DNA of 64,000 nt from an uncultured Bacilli bacterium (GCA_910583745.1 CAJTZC010000008.1:1-64000); one strand, 5' to 3'. Shown: positions 51,724 through 60,726, counted from the first letter of the stretch. A program made the numbers and translations. The notes: a model not told the origin generated them from the sequence alone.

Positions 51724-52687
51724 CTAGTTTAGATGAAATGGATTACTGATAGTACCGTTACCTCTCAATTGATTTAAATATTCAGCTTTCAAGTTAATGG
51801 TCGGTGCCACATTGTCAGCACTATTGACAGAATCGTGGTTAAAACCATTCATTATTGTAAAATTATATTTTTTTAGCTAAATAGTAAGAATTATTAGAAG
51901 AATCGTAGGTCCCGCTTCCTGCCGCGAGAATTTCGTCTGCGGTGATTAAACCTACTGGATAGGTCAAGGCGCCATTCCCTCCACTCATCTCTTCGACTGT
52001 AAATTTGTCGTTCTCCAGTGGACATGTAAATTGTGGTAAGACATTTTCTAAATCATTTTTCCAAGCTTTTATTCTTGCCGAAGCCCCAAATGCAGTTGCC
52101 TTTTTTCCATAGCCTAGACCTGTATCACTGCTATATCCTGTAACACTTTTATCAGGTGTGCTTCTATCGTTACAGAAAATCACATCGGCCACGAAGTCTC
52201 CATATCCTGTATCGACGATGTTCTTTTTGTACCATTCTTCTACTTTGGTCTTTATTTCGGAATCTGTCTCATTTCTCTGCGCTTGTTCTGGTTGTGGCTG
52301 GTCTTTCAAAATCTGGTAACCCATCTTGAATAGCGAGCGTTATATCTCCTAATTCGATTTTCGGTATTTCTTTATCGAAATATAGTGTACATTGGTCTGT
52401 ATGGTTTACTTTTACATTTATTTTCTCGTTATGGTATCCTGTGAAAGAGTTCCTCCATTTTTACGCGTACTCTTTTCTAGGTTTAATAATTACCCTTCTT
52501 TGGGAAACTCTTTAGAAGTGTTAGGGCTATATTCTCCATTTTCATCTTGAACGAACATCGCGAGGAGTTCGCGAGTGTTTTCTTGAAGGCTCTCTTCTTT
52601 TATCTTTAGGTTAAAACTGGCGATGCTTACTAAGACTAAGGATATACCACTTAATATCGACAGTCTTTTCTTCTTAAATTTTTCCAT
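51724..52687 (-). pseudogene. Broken SipW/TasA-like surface-protein gene
   Basis: Remnants of a paralogue of the genes at 32949 and 54875. The N-terminal part (MEKFKKKRLSILSGISLVL, stop near 52490) is followed in another frame by a fragment with a Cys/Phe-rich strand and LAIQDGLPDFERPATT. Next comes an open stretch at 51863-52324 containing AQRNETDSEIKTKVEEWY, FCNDRSTPDKS and YPVGLITADEI, and after a further frame change and loss of about 25 residues, the end PTINLKAEYLNQLRGNGTI (stop at 51724). It retains a complete promoter and one leader repeat unit. Frameshifts plus internal deletions make it non-functional. Confidence 0.8.
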
Positions 52688-52712
52688 GCAAAAAGGTCCC
52701 TCTTTCTATATA

Positions 52713-52764
52713 TCCGGACCTCTTTTACTCTTAAATTTTATACCATTGGGCTTTCTTTAGTCAA
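52713..52764 (-). promoter_or_regulatory. Promoter and single-unit leader of the broken surface gene
   Basis: Minus-strand TTGACT (52759-52764), 16-bp spacer, TATAAA (52737-52742), then AATTTAAGAG and one AGGTCCGGATA unit (TCCGGA at 52713-52718). A GGACCT next to the ribosome binding site could pair with AGGTCC. Confidence 0.7.
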
Positions 52765-52793
52765 GTGATTTCTATTCGATTTACGCATTTTAT

Positions 52794-54683
52794 TTAGATA
52801 GTTGTGAAGTTTGCATCGGCTAATTTTGGCCAACCGGATGCATCTATAATCCATGGTTTTAATTCTTGACTTTTTATAATTATATTTATTGTCGATGACA
52901 TGTAAAAGAACATTGATTTATTGTCGGTAACATTACTAATATCAAAATTACTTAAATTCAACGTCGTCAGGCCACTACATCCATAAAACATACAACTCAT
53001 ATTCGTAACCTTACTTGTGTCAAAGTTGCTTATATCCAATGTTGTCAAGTTACTACAATCACCAAACATTCTATACATAGTAATTACGTTACTGGTATTA
53101 AAGTTGCTTACATTTAAAGTTGTCAAACTACTACAATTATAAAACATATCGTACATATTTGTGCAGTTGCTTGTATCAAAATTACTCACATCTAGTGTTT
53201 TCAAACTACTACAATTCGCGAATGTCCCTCTCATATCAGTAACCTTGCTCGTATCAAAATGACTTACATCTAATTCAGTTAAACTACTACAACCATAAAA
53301 CATATAGTACATGTTTGTACAGTTACTCGTGTCAAAGTTACTTACATCTAAAACTTTTAATTTGTTACATCGGTTAAATATTCCACTCAGGGATGTCACT
53401 TTGCTCGTATCAAAGTTGCTGACATTTACAATTTCTAGGTTTATGCATCCTGAAAACATAGAAGACATCGTTACAACATTGTGTGTATTAAAATTTTCTA
53501 ATTTTATAATCTTTAAATTAATGCAGCTTCCAAACATATAACCCATATTAGTAACATTACTTGTATCAAAGTTACTTAGATCTAAAGTTGTCAAACTACT
53601 ACAACCAGAAAACATACTGTACATAGTAGTAACATTTCCTGTATTAAACGTACTTACATCTAATGTTGTTAAATTATTGCACGCTCTAAACATCCAATTC
53701 ATATCCGTAACTTTGCTCGTATTAAAATTGCTTAAGTCTAATTCAGTTAAATTACTACAACCAGAAAACATATAGCTCATAGAAGTTACTTTACTCGTGT
53801 TCAATATATTTAAATTACTGATAGTTTCTAATGAGGTGAAATTGTAGAATAGAAGTGAACTATCTCTATTTGCTACAGTTTCTCCCTCTGATTGTATATA
53901 GGCTATGTACTTGGTTTCATCTTCTGCATCTGGTACTAGATAACTCATCACACTTTCGTTTTGAGCACTAGATATGTCATAGATATAACTCGCGTTCTCT
54001 TTTGGATTTAATGTATCTTCAAAAACTATCTTTTTTATATCTGCTCTATGTTGCCATATTTTTTCATTGTAACTGCTTGTAACTCTCATTAATTCATTAG
54101 ATATCGATTCAGTTAATTTTTGGTCTGAAGGTACAATCGATAGCTTTATCGAATACTTAGCATTTAGATTCTCGTTTTGGTTATAATCTTTATTTAAGAA
54201 GGTCACTGTCATTCTGTAGTTTTGTGTAGTTTTACCTTCTATTTCTATACTCTCTTTGATGGCTATATTCGCAGTCTTTACTTCTCTAAATGGAACAGGT
54301 GTCGTATCTATAAGCGCTTTTCCCGTATCGATGTTTTCTATTTTATATATTAGTTCATCATTCTTAAAAGTATTTTGTAAATGTTTGAAATATAAAGTAT
54401 AAGTTATTTTGCTCTTAGATTCATTCTTTATTTGGAAGGTTTTTACTATGCTTTCTCCCAGGCTTAAATCTTTATTGATGTTTTCACAATGAAATTGATT
54501 CTCGGCTGCACAGTCTGTATAAGTGAGAATCAATTTATCAGTTGTAACTCCCATCCTTTGAGGGTCATTTATACTCGGCAGAATGTTCATTAAAAGATAA
54601 GCTGTCGAAGTGGCTATAGTAACGACGATTATTGACACCAAAAGTACGAGAAGTATTTTTTTATTTTTCTTAAATTTTTGCAC
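52794..54683 (-). CDS. BspA-like surface protein with DUF285 repeats
   Basis: 629 residues; start GTG, aligned with the ATG of the broken paralogous leader. A membrane/signal segment covers about residues 8-32. A TasA-like beta-sandwich domain with two Cys follows (about 40-190: KLILTYTDCAAENQFHCENIN). From about residue 290 there are eleven full and one partial repeats of about 26 residues, consensus TSxVTxMxxMFxGCSxLTxLDLSNFD, the DUF285/BspA family fold. Such proteins bind host proteins or other bacteria. No LPXTG motif; attachment is probably through the N-terminal helix if uncleaved. Leader carries four TCCGGA units. Confidence 0.88.
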   Translation of the reverse strand: MQKFKKNKKILLVLLVSIIVVTIATSTAYLLMNILPSINDPQRMGVTTDKLILTYTDCAAENQFHCENINKDLSLGESIVKTFQIKNESKSKITYTLYFKHLQNTFKNDELIYKIENIDTGKALIDTTPVPFREVKTANIAIKESIEIEGKTTQNYRMTVTFLNKDYNQNENLNAKYSIKLSIVPSDQKLTESISNELMRVTSSYNEKIWQHRADIKKIVFEDTLNPKENASYIYDISSAQNESVMSYLVPDAEDETKYIAYIQSEGETVANRDSSLLFYNFTSLETISNLNILNTSKVTSMSYMFSGCSNLTELDLSNFNTSKVTDMNWMFRACNNLTTLDVSTFNTGNVTTMYSMFSGCSSLTTLDLSNFDTSNVTNMGYMFGSCINLKIIKLENFNTHNVVTMSSMFSGCINLEIVNVSNFDTSKVTSLSGIFNRCNKLKVLDVSNFDTSNCTNMYYMFYGCSSLTELDVSHFDTSKVTDMRGTFANCSSLKTLDVSNFDTSNCTNMYDMFYNCSSLTTLNVSNFNTSNVITMYRMFGDCSNLTTLDISNFDTSKVTNMSCMFYGCSGLTTLNLSNFDISNVTDNKSMFFYMSSTINIIIKSQELKPWIIDASGWPKLADANFTTI

Positions 54684-54708
54684 GTTAAAAGGTCCCTCTT
54701 TCTATATA

Positions 54709-54771
54709 TCCGGACCTTGTGTTCTATCCGGACCTTGTGTTCTATCCGGACCTTGTGTTCTATCCGGACCT
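54709..54771 (-). repeat. 18-bp tandem repeat in the BspA-like gene leader
   Basis: Four TCCGGACCT cores at 54709, 54727, 54745 and 54763, period exactly 18 bp; the minus-strand unit is AGGTCCGGATAGAACACA. It lies between the promoter and the ribosome binding site, so it is transcribed but not translated. The GGACCT beside the ribosome binding site (54690-54695) is complementary to every AGGTCC. Confidence 0.85.
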
Positions 54772-54786
54772 TTCCTACTCTTAGAG

Positions 54787-54814
54787 TTTATACCATCAGG
54801 TTCTTTACTGTCAA
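54787..54814 (-). promoter_or_regulatory. Sigma-A promoter of the BspA-like gene
   Basis: Minus-strand TTGACA (54809-54814), 16-bp spacer, TATAAA (54787-54792). Confidence 0.8.
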
Positions 54815-54874
54815 GCATTTTGTTCAAGATTTACATTGCTTTAGCGAATTATTTTTTTTGCCATTTTTAACTGT

Positions 54875-56434
54875 TTATCCTTGCAAAACATACGGATTGT
54901 CTATAGTGCCGTTTCCTTGGAGTTGATGAACGAGTTCGCTTTTTATATTGATGACGGGTAAAACTCCAACAGTTGAAACACTGATTAATCGACTGTAAAG
55001 ATAATTTTGGATTATAAATGCGAAACCTCCACTTTCTGAAAAATGACTAGGCGTAAAAGTCCATGAAAATTTATTTCGCTTCAAATAAAAATTTATTGCT
55101 GTATCATAATTATCATAGTTATCATATTTGCCACTTCCTGCTACCATGATTTCATCTGCTGTGATGAGTCCTACTGGGTAAGTCAAGGCTCCGTTTCCTC
55201 CACTTATCTCTTCCACTGTGAATTTATCATTTTCTTGTGGACAAGTTAATTGAGGATTAATATCAGATACTAATCGTGTTCTTCCTTTAAAGTATGTATT
55301 ACTATTCCCGTACCCTGTCCCTTTTTTTTCATCGAAACTGCGGTCGTTACAAAAAATCTCATCGGAGACATAATCATGGTACCCTGTATCCACTATATTG
55401 CTTTTGTACCATGCATCCACTGCCACTTTGACGTTTGTACTTGTCTCATTTCTCTGGGCTTCTTCCTTCGAGGTGCTCGGTTCCCCTTGTTTGCCTCCGA
55501 ACATCCAACCTGTATATTTTGCATCATCATCATTTGCATTCCACGGTTGATTCGAAAGAGCAAAATCTTTAGTATAAGACTCTGAATCTGATGTGGAAGC
55601 TCCATCGTAAATTATTCTCATGCTACCGTTTCCATTAAATCGGATGATTCTCCACCACATGTCTTGTCCTTCTGCATTTTTACCAAATTTAACGTAGTTG
55701 TTTGAAGCCGCTCCACGATAGTAATAACTCGTCCCATAGTCATCGGGCATACTAAACAGTCCATCTGCAGTTTCATCTGTAGTCGTCGCGACAGAAAAAT
55801 CTACTGGATTGTGAGGGTTGATTTTTATATTTAAGCTTTCCAATATGTTTTCAGCAGTCATTTTTTGGCTCTGTTCGAGGGCGAACTTTGTTATAAAAAT
55901 GGCATTTAAATCTGGTGTTTGGTCCACTTCAGCCAAATCTTCTAAAGTCATACTTAATTTATATGTATTTGTACGTCCTGCAGGAATGAATAAGTAGTTT
56001 GCTAGAACTTTCGTTGAAGCGATTTCACTTCTCGGGATATTTTTATTTGCTGTTTTTATTTTTTTAAATGTCGCATTTCCTTCATCACTCTTTTCTTCTA
56101 AAGTGTAAGTTAATGATTCTGCTAGGTAAGTATTTATTAGATTATCCCAGCTTATCTTCGCATAGGCATCGACTGTTCCCGTGTTTTCGATGACTAATAG
56201 TTTTTCTATTGTATCTCCAAAATTCCAAGTGCCTTCTATGTTTTCGACTGTGTCGTCGTTATCTTTAAATGTTAGAGCTAAATCGCCAGATGTTAAAACA
56301 ATTTTTTCTTCTTCTTTTTCTACTGGCACGTTAAAGAAGGCATAACTCACACCAATGATTACTATTACTACTGGAATAATTAATCCTAGAAATATTACTT
56401 TCTTTTTTAGTTCTTCTTTTTTATTTTCTGTCAT
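54875..56434 (-). CDS. SipW/TasA-type surface protein, paralogue of 32949-34532
   Basis: 519 residues from MTENKKEELKKK (AGAGGAG 8 bp upstream; a frame extension to 56455 would include the binding site itself). Layout as in the paralogue: membrane segment ending GVSYAFFNVPV, beta-sandwich domain (IVLTSGDLALTFKDND, WNFGDTIEKLLVIENTGTVDAYAKI) and a DUF6273-like C-terminal half (DYGTSYYYRG, GQDMWWRIIRFNGNG, YPVGLITADEI, VINIKSELVHQLQGNG). It starts 30 bp after tcdA with no promoter between, so it is probably read from tcdA, unlike the neighbouring BspA-like gene with its own repeat leader. Confidence 0.75.
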   Translation of the reverse strand: MTENKKEELKKKVIFLGLIIPVVIVIIGVSYAFFNVPVEKEEEKIVLTSGDLALTFKDNDDTVENIEGTWNFGDTIEKLLVIENTGTVDAYAKISWDNLINTYLAESLTYTLEEKSDEGNATFKKIKTANKNIPRSEIASTKVLANYLFIPAGRTNTYKLSMTLEDLAEVDQTPDLNAIFITKFALEQSQKMTAENILESLNIKINPHNPVDFSVATTTDETADGLFSMPDDYGTSYYYRGAASNNYVKFGKNAEGQDMWWRIIRFNGNGSMRIIYDGASTSDSESYTKDFALSNQPWNANDDDAKYTGWMFGGKQGEPSTSKEEAQRNETSTNVKVAVDAWYKSNIVDTGYHDYVSDEIFCNDRSFDEKKGTGYGNSNTYFKGRTRLVSDINPQLTCPQENDKFTVEEISGGNGALTYPVGLITADEIMVAGSGKYDNYDNYDTAINFYLKRNKFSWTFTPSHFSESGGFAFIIQNYLYSRLISVSTVGVLPVINIKSELVHQLQGNGTIDNPYVLQG

Positions 56435-56464
56435 GAAAAAAGCTCCTCTTTCCATCTTTTCTGG

Positions 56465-57157
56465 TCATTTCTCATTATTTGTGTTTTGTTGTATAATATC
56501 ATTGATGACAAAGCTCGCTATTAAAAGTCCTCCACTCGATGGGACAAAAGCTGAGCTTCCCAAAATAGCCTCGCCAGTGTCAATAGGCTGTTCTTCACTT
56601 GCAAGGACGACGATTTTATTCGTCTTCTCTCCTTTTAAAAGGCTTCTCATCTTTCTCGCTAATGGGTCGTGGGAAGTCTTATCCAAAGTCGTCATCTTTA
56701 ACAGCTCAGGATGTAACTTTCTAGCGGTACCCGTCGATACGACGAGTTTTAAATCTTCATGGAGAGCTCTTTTGGCCAAGGCTACTTTTACTTTCACGTC
56801 GTCAATCGCATCGATGATGTAGTCGTATTTTTCTAAATTCAAATCTTGTATGGTCTCTTCGGTCAGCTCCTCTTTGATGGCCTCCACGTGGATATCCTTA
56901 TTTATATCTTCTAACCTCGCTTTTAGCACATCGACCTTATATAGGCCTATCGTAGAATGTAAGGCGATGATTTGACGGTTTAAATTGGTAATGTCGACGA
57001 CATCTTTATCTACGATAGTCAAACTCTGTATGCCACTTCTCACGAGAGCTTCGATGGCATGACCACCGACTCCACCACAGCCCAATACGAGGATTTTTTT
57101 CGATTTTATGCATTTCAGTTTATCTTTACCTATCAATTTTTCCAATCTATCGAACAA
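56465..57157 (-). CDS. tcdA: tRNA threonylcarbamoyladenosine dehydratase
   Basis: 230 residues of the E1/ThiF superfamily. TcdA (CsdL) uses ATP to cyclise t6A37 in tRNA to ct6A. The Rossmann nucleotide loop is LVLGCGGVGGHAIEAL (about residues 24-39), followed by DKDVVDITNLNRQ, YIIDAIDDVKVKVALAKRA and SSGGLLIASFVINDI at the C-terminus. The start is TTG with GGAAGTG 8 bp upstream. The probable 6S RNA lies just upstream, as with bsrA in the Bacillus subtilis yrvM neighbourhood. t6A modification also links to mtaB at 38.9 kb. Confidence 0.9.
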   Translation of the reverse strand: MFDRLEKLIGKDKLKCIKSKKILVLGCGGVGGHAIEALVRSGIQSLTIVDKDVVDITNLNRQIIALHSTIGLYKVDVLKARLEDINKDIHVEAIKEELTEETIQDLNLEKYDYIIDAIDDVKVKVALAKRALHEDLKLVVSTGTARKLHPELLKMTTLDKTSHDPLARKMRSLLKGEKTNKIVVLASEEQPIDTGEAILGSSAFVPSSGGLLIASFVINDIIQQNTNNEK

Positions 57158-57185
57158 AATTGGTCACTTCCTTTATAAAAAAAAT

Positions 57186-57339
57186 ATCCAAAGGGGTGTG
57201 ATAAAAGCCCGCGCTCGCGCCAGGTGGGTCATCACATGATTTGCTTTAGGAGCCAAGAGTCAATGACTCAAGTATTCGACACCACAAATCAATTAGATCC
57301 CCAATCATCACTTAGTCGGTTTTATGTAACCCTTCGGAT
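57186..57339 (-). ncRNA. ssrS: Probable 6S RNA
   Basis: About 154 nt on the minus strand. The two ends pair almost fully (ATCCGAAGGG...ATAAAA with TTTTATCACACCCCTTTGGAT's complement), leaving a long rod with a central stem TGATTTG/CAAATCA and an internal GAGTC-ATT-GACTC hairpin, the closing-stem/central-bubble design of 6S RNA. TATACT at 57346-57351 puts the start at 57339, exactly the end of the closing stem, and a T run follows at 57172-57180. The position beside tcdA matches bsrA in Bacillus. 6S RNA binds RNA polymerase. An uncharacterised riboswitch or another structured RNA is the alternative. Confidence 0.65.
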
Positions 57340-57419
57340 AATTAAAGTATATCATAGAAAACGACAAAAGTATATCATATTTTAGAAAGTTTTACTCTAT
57401 AATTTACTGTGGTGAGTTA

Positions 57420-57782
57420 TTGATGGATAAATTGAAGAAATATTTAAAACCTGTCGTGCTATTTTTGGGGACTTTTGTCTTTTACCTTCTTTTATTGCTT
57501 TTGCTCAATTATACCGGTGTCATAAAGCTAGGTTCTATCGTAAAAATTAACTTTGTCGTGATTTCGGTGATTACTCTTTTATTAGGAGTTATAGAGGGAA
57601 AAAAGACTTCCAAGAAAGGTTACTTGGAAGGTCTAAAACTCGGCGGCGTCGTCGTAGCGATTCTATTTTTACTGAATCTTCTATTCTATAGAACTTTCAA
57701 CGTCTATATCTTGCTTTACTATCTCGTCATCGTCGTGAGCAGTACCATCGGCAGTATGATAGGTATAAATCTCAAACGTTAG
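57420..57782 (+). CDS. TIGR04086/YrzE-like membrane protein
   Basis: 120 residues with four membrane segments (about residues 10-30, 37-55, 73-90, 95-115). The pattern (LGSIVKINFVVISVITLLLGVIEGKKTSKKGYLEGLKLGG and VSSTIGSMIGINLK at the end) matches the TIGR04086 family of Firmicutes. Function unknown. GGTGAG precedes the ATG. Its end overlaps by 4 bp the end of the convergent gene at 57779. Confidence 0.75.
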   Translation: MMDKLKKYLKPVVLFLGTFVFYLLLLLLLNYTGVIKLGSIVKINFVVISVITLLLGVIEGKKTSKKGYLEGLKLGGVVVAILFLLNLLFYRTFNVYILLYYLVIVVSSTIGSMIGINLKR

Positions 57783-58396
57783 TTTTGACAGATATCTTCA
57801 GAATAGACATAATCGTAAGTCGTGAAAATGGCTTCTTTTTTGTTTTCGCAGACGACTAAGGAATACTGTGAATTATCGAAATCTTTTTGTCCTCCGTCAT
57901 AGTATATTTTGTAACCGACTGTCCCCTCGTTTGGTATCATCAAAGACTGGATTTTCTCCAAAGTCACGAGCCCATTTTGGAAAGCTTCGTTCAATGTATG
58001 CGTGGTTTTATCTTTGGACATCGTCACTTTCACTTCGCTCAAATTGAGTGAATAAAAATCGTATCCATCAAAGCTCAATAACTTCTGTTTCGGACTCTCA
58101 TTCGGCGTGGCGACGATTTGGAATTCGTATTTTGGAACCTCTTCTTTTACCAGATTGTAGATGTTTATACCGAAGAGTGCCACTCCTATGACCATAAACA
58201 CAATCATCAATATCTCTATCAGCATAAGACCGTTTTTGTGTGCTGTGCCAGCTAAAATCAAAGTAAATATGATGACGAGGAAGAGCGATATGCACATTCC
58301 TATCTGTTCATCTATCACTCCTGTCACAGATACGAGCATCAAGATGACAATGGCCATTGCAAATAGTATCATCGGTATATTTTTATTCTTTTTCAT
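57779..58396 (-). CDS. Membrane protein of unknown function
   Basis: 205 residues. Three hydrophobic segments in the first 85 residues (about 7-25, 31-48, 57-80), then a soluble domain of about 120 residues with a beta-rich pattern (YEFQIVATPNESPKQKLLSFDGYDFYSLNLSEVKV). Two Cys at 30-35 and near the C-terminus (SEDICQN). Not recognised. It lies 14 bp after the prepilin peptidase gene, so it is the third gene of the pilus-assembly unit and may be a component or bystander of it. Confidence 0.6.
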   Translation of the reverse strand: MKKNKNIPMILFAMAIVILMLVSVTGVIDEQIGMCISLFLVIIFTLILAGTAHKNGLMLIEILMIVFMVIGVALFGINIYNLVKEEVPKYEFQIVATPNESPKQKLLSFDGYDFYSLNLSEVKVTMSKDKTTHTLNEAFQNGLVTLEKIQSLMIPNEGTVGYKIYYDGGQKDFDNSQYSLVVCENKKEAIFTTYDYVYSEDICQN

Positions 58397-58410
58397 AAGT
58401 TAAACCCTTT

Positions 58411-59169
58411 CTAATTGACAAGTAAATTTAAAAATTCTAACATGGGATTTTGTAATAGGAATGTTATGTAGAGTCCCAAGACGAGGAATGGTCCAAAGGC
58501 GAGTTCGTTCGTCTTTTTTGCTAGGGAGATATACAACGCGTATGGTAAAGCACAAGAGGAGCCTATCACTATCGATATTAAGAACAGATTGTATGGCAAT
58601 ATCGAACCCATCAGGAAAGCCAATTTGATGTCTCCCCCTCCGAGAGAATCTCGTTTGAAGGCGGCATCTCCTAAGACCTTAACGACGACCATTAGCACGA
58701 AGGCGAAGACGCCGTATAAGAAGCTTTTGTATATCCCTTTCCACAAACCTAAGTCTAGAAAAATCAAGAGGTAGATGAGTAGCATTCCAACGATAATCGT
58801 GCTGTCTAGGATGATCATCTCTTTGAAATCGGATAAGAAGACCGATACCATAATCAAGACGATGACAAATCCTAGCAACGTTTTGTAACTGAAACCGTAT
58901 ACACTGAATGTGAGGACGAACAGGAGTCCTGTAAATATCTCGATGAGCAAGGAATCTATCCCTATTTTGCTCTTGCATTCCCTGCAGCATCCCTTTTGAA
59001 TCAGGTACGATACGATGGGAATTAGTTCGTACCATCGAAGGAAATGTCCACACTTCGTACAGTGGCTTCGCGGTTTGACTATCGACTCTTCGTTCAACAA
59101 TCTCGTGACGTATACGTGCATGAAGGATGCGAGGACGGCTCCGAGAATAAATGTAAATATATAGTACAT
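58411..59169 (-). CDS. Prepilin peptidase/N-methyltransferase (A24 family)
   Basis: A 252-residue membrane aspartic protease that cleaves and methylates type IV prepilins. The cytoplasmic loop has both Cys pairs CTKCGHFLRWYELIPIVSY and CCRECKSKIG (about residues 37-66). The catalytic aspartates are in VFLSDFKEMIILDS (about residues 111-124) and LGGGDIKLAFLMGS (about 177-190). Eight membrane segments. It lies 8 bp after the PilC-like gene. Substrates in this window are the pilin at 42498 and possibly the 33-residue peptide at 20581. Confidence 0.92.
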   Translation of the reverse strand: MYYIFTFILGAVLASFMHVYVTRLLNEESIVKPRSHCTKCGHFLRWYELIPIVSYLIQKGCCRECKSKIGIDSLLIEIFTGLLFVLTFSVYGFSYKTLLGFVIVLIMVSVFLSDFKEMIILDSTIIVGMLLIYLLIFLDLGLWKGIYKSFLYGVFAFVLMVVVKVLGDAAFKRDSLGGGDIKLAFLMGSILPYNLFLISIVIGSSCALPYALYISLAKKTNELAFGPFLVLGLYITFLLQNPMLEFLNLLVN

Positions 59170-59177
59170 AGCTCGAC

Positions 59178-60647
59178 CTATAGGATGTTTCCGTAGAGCT
59201 CGAACATCGGATAGACGACGGCGATTAAGACGCCTCCGACGACAACGGCTAGGAATATGATGAGAATCGGTTCTATCAGTGCTTTCAAGGAGTTGACAAT
59301 TGTCCTATGTTGTTCTTGGTAATAGGCACTGACTTTCGACATCATGGCTGGAAGTTGACCCGTGTTTTCACCAGTAACTAACATGTAGTATGCGATGTCT
59401 GGGACAGCCCAGTGGTCTTTGAAGGATTCGCTAATTTTTTCTCCTCGCGTAATGTTGTTCATCGTGTCGTACATCAATTCTTTGTATATCTCATTGCCCG
59501 TAATTCTCGATAGGATTTCGATACTTTCTGTGATAAAGACGTCATTTTTCAATAGGGAAGCAAACGTCTTTGTGAATATTGTAAGCTCGTTGTATATGAT
59601 AATCTGTCCTAGAATCGGGATGTGCATCATCAAAATCTGTGTCTGTTTTTTAAAGGCTTTGGAGCCTTTATAAGCGAGTACAATTAATCCTATCGTTCCT
59701 ATGATGCCTCCGACGAGGAACCAGATATACTCTCTCAAGAAAGTACTCGTGTTAATGACGAATACTGTGAGAGGGTTTAACTCTGCTCCGGCTGATGCGT
59801 AGATGTTTACGAACTGTGGAACGATATAAATCATGATGAATGCAATGATGACGAGGGAGAAGAGTGCGACGACGGTTGGATAAGTCATCGCGCTTATCAT
59901 CTGCTTCTGGGTCGCATTTATCTCTTCGTAATAATGTCCTAAATCTTCGAGAGTCTCATCTAAATTTCCTGCGGCTTCCGCGGCCTTAATCATATTGATG
60001 ACGAGAGGTGGAAAAGCGCCGACTTGTTTTTCGAGGGCACTACTGAAAGCCTCACCCATCGTCAAATAGTAGACTATCGATTGGGTTATCGCGTGTTGCT
60101 TTTTGTTTTTCTTGAGCTGTTTACTCAAAATACGCATCGCCTCTGTCAAAGTAATACCTGATTTGATGTATGTCTCTAGCTGTGAGATGAAGAAGATTAA
60201 GTCTTTTACACTCATTCTGCTGTACTTTCCACCGGCTTGTCCATAGACGAAATTGATCACTTTCGATGTCGAGAGAGAGTATACGGTAAACCCTTCCCCT
60301 GTCAAAAAGGTGTAGATATCCAGTTTGGAAACGCCGATAAAAGTACCGTTTTCGAGTTTGCCTTCTGGACTCATTGCTTTGTAGAGAAATGTCTGTGGAG
60401 TATCGAACCGTTGGTCTTTACCGCTATTTATGCTCTCTAAAAGCTCTTTTCGTAACGCTTCTAGTTTCTTTAGCTGACTTGCAGGAATCTTTTTGACTTT
60501 CTTTTTTCTTTTGTTGTCTTGGGTACCCTTACTCGCTTGAAGCTGAGCAAGCGCGTCTTCAGGACTCGCATTTTTTGTCTCTGTTTGGCCTGTGAGTGCT
60601 GCCTCGATATTCATCGGCTCTTCGTTTTTATTATTCGATGGATTCAT
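59178..60647 (-). CDS. Type IV pilus/type II secretion inner-membrane platform protein (PilC/GspF)
   Basis: 489 residues with two T2SSF domains. An N-terminal charged region of about 75 residues is followed by a DUF2407-like/N-domain (YKAMSPEGKLENGTFIG). The first GspF domain (DLIFFISQLETYIKSGITLTEAMRIL to EAAGNLDETLEDLGHYYE) has a membrane pair, and the second (LTIFTKTFASLLKNDVFITESIEIL to TGENTGQLPAMMSKVSAYYQ) ends in a membrane helix. It anchors the assembly ATPase. No PilB/GspE ATPase is adjacent; TATAAT at 60679-60684 suggests that this gene starts the transcript. Confidence 0.9.
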   Translation of the reverse strand: MNPSNNKNEEPMNIEAALTGQTETKNASPEDALAQLQASKGTQDNKRKKKVKKIPASQLKKLEALRKELLESINSGKDQRFDTPQTFLYKAMSPEGKLENGTFIGVSKLDIYTFLTGEGFTVYSLSTSKVINFVYGQAGGKYSRMSVKDLIFFISQLETYIKSGITLTEAMRILSKQLKKNKKQHAITQSIVYYLTMGEAFSSALEKQVGAFPPLVINMIKAAEAAGNLDETLEDLGHYYEEINATQKQMISAMTYPTVVALFSLVIIAFIMIYIVPQFVNIYASAGAELNPLTVFVINTSTFLREYIWFLVGGIIGTIGLIVLAYKGSKAFKKQTQILMMHIPILGQIIIYNELTIFTKTFASLLKNDVFITESIEILSRITGNEIYKELMYDTMNNITRGEKISESFKDHWAVPDIAYYMLVTGENTGQLPAMMSKVSAYYQEQHRTIVNSLKALIEPILIIFLAVVVGGVLIAVVYPMFELYGNIL

Positions 60648-60726
60648 ATTCGTTCACACACCTTTTCTATTCTATGTAATTATAACATAATTATCGAGTA
60701 AGAAAAACCCTTTTTTAATTTTTAAA

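Noticed and set aside
53000..53800. DNA-level repeat or CRISPR-like array
   Set aside because: The roughly 78-bp periodicity is the coding of 26-residue DUF285 repeats in the BspA-like protein.
54709..54771. CRISPR array
   Set aside because: Units are strictly tandem at 18 bp with no unique spacers, there are no cas genes, and they sit in a gene leader.
57186..57339. SRP RNA or a tcdA riboswitch
   Set aside because: The conserved SRP GGAAGG tetraloop motifs are missing. The end-to-end closing stem followed by a T run suits a free-standing RNA better than a riboswitch, although this is not excluded.
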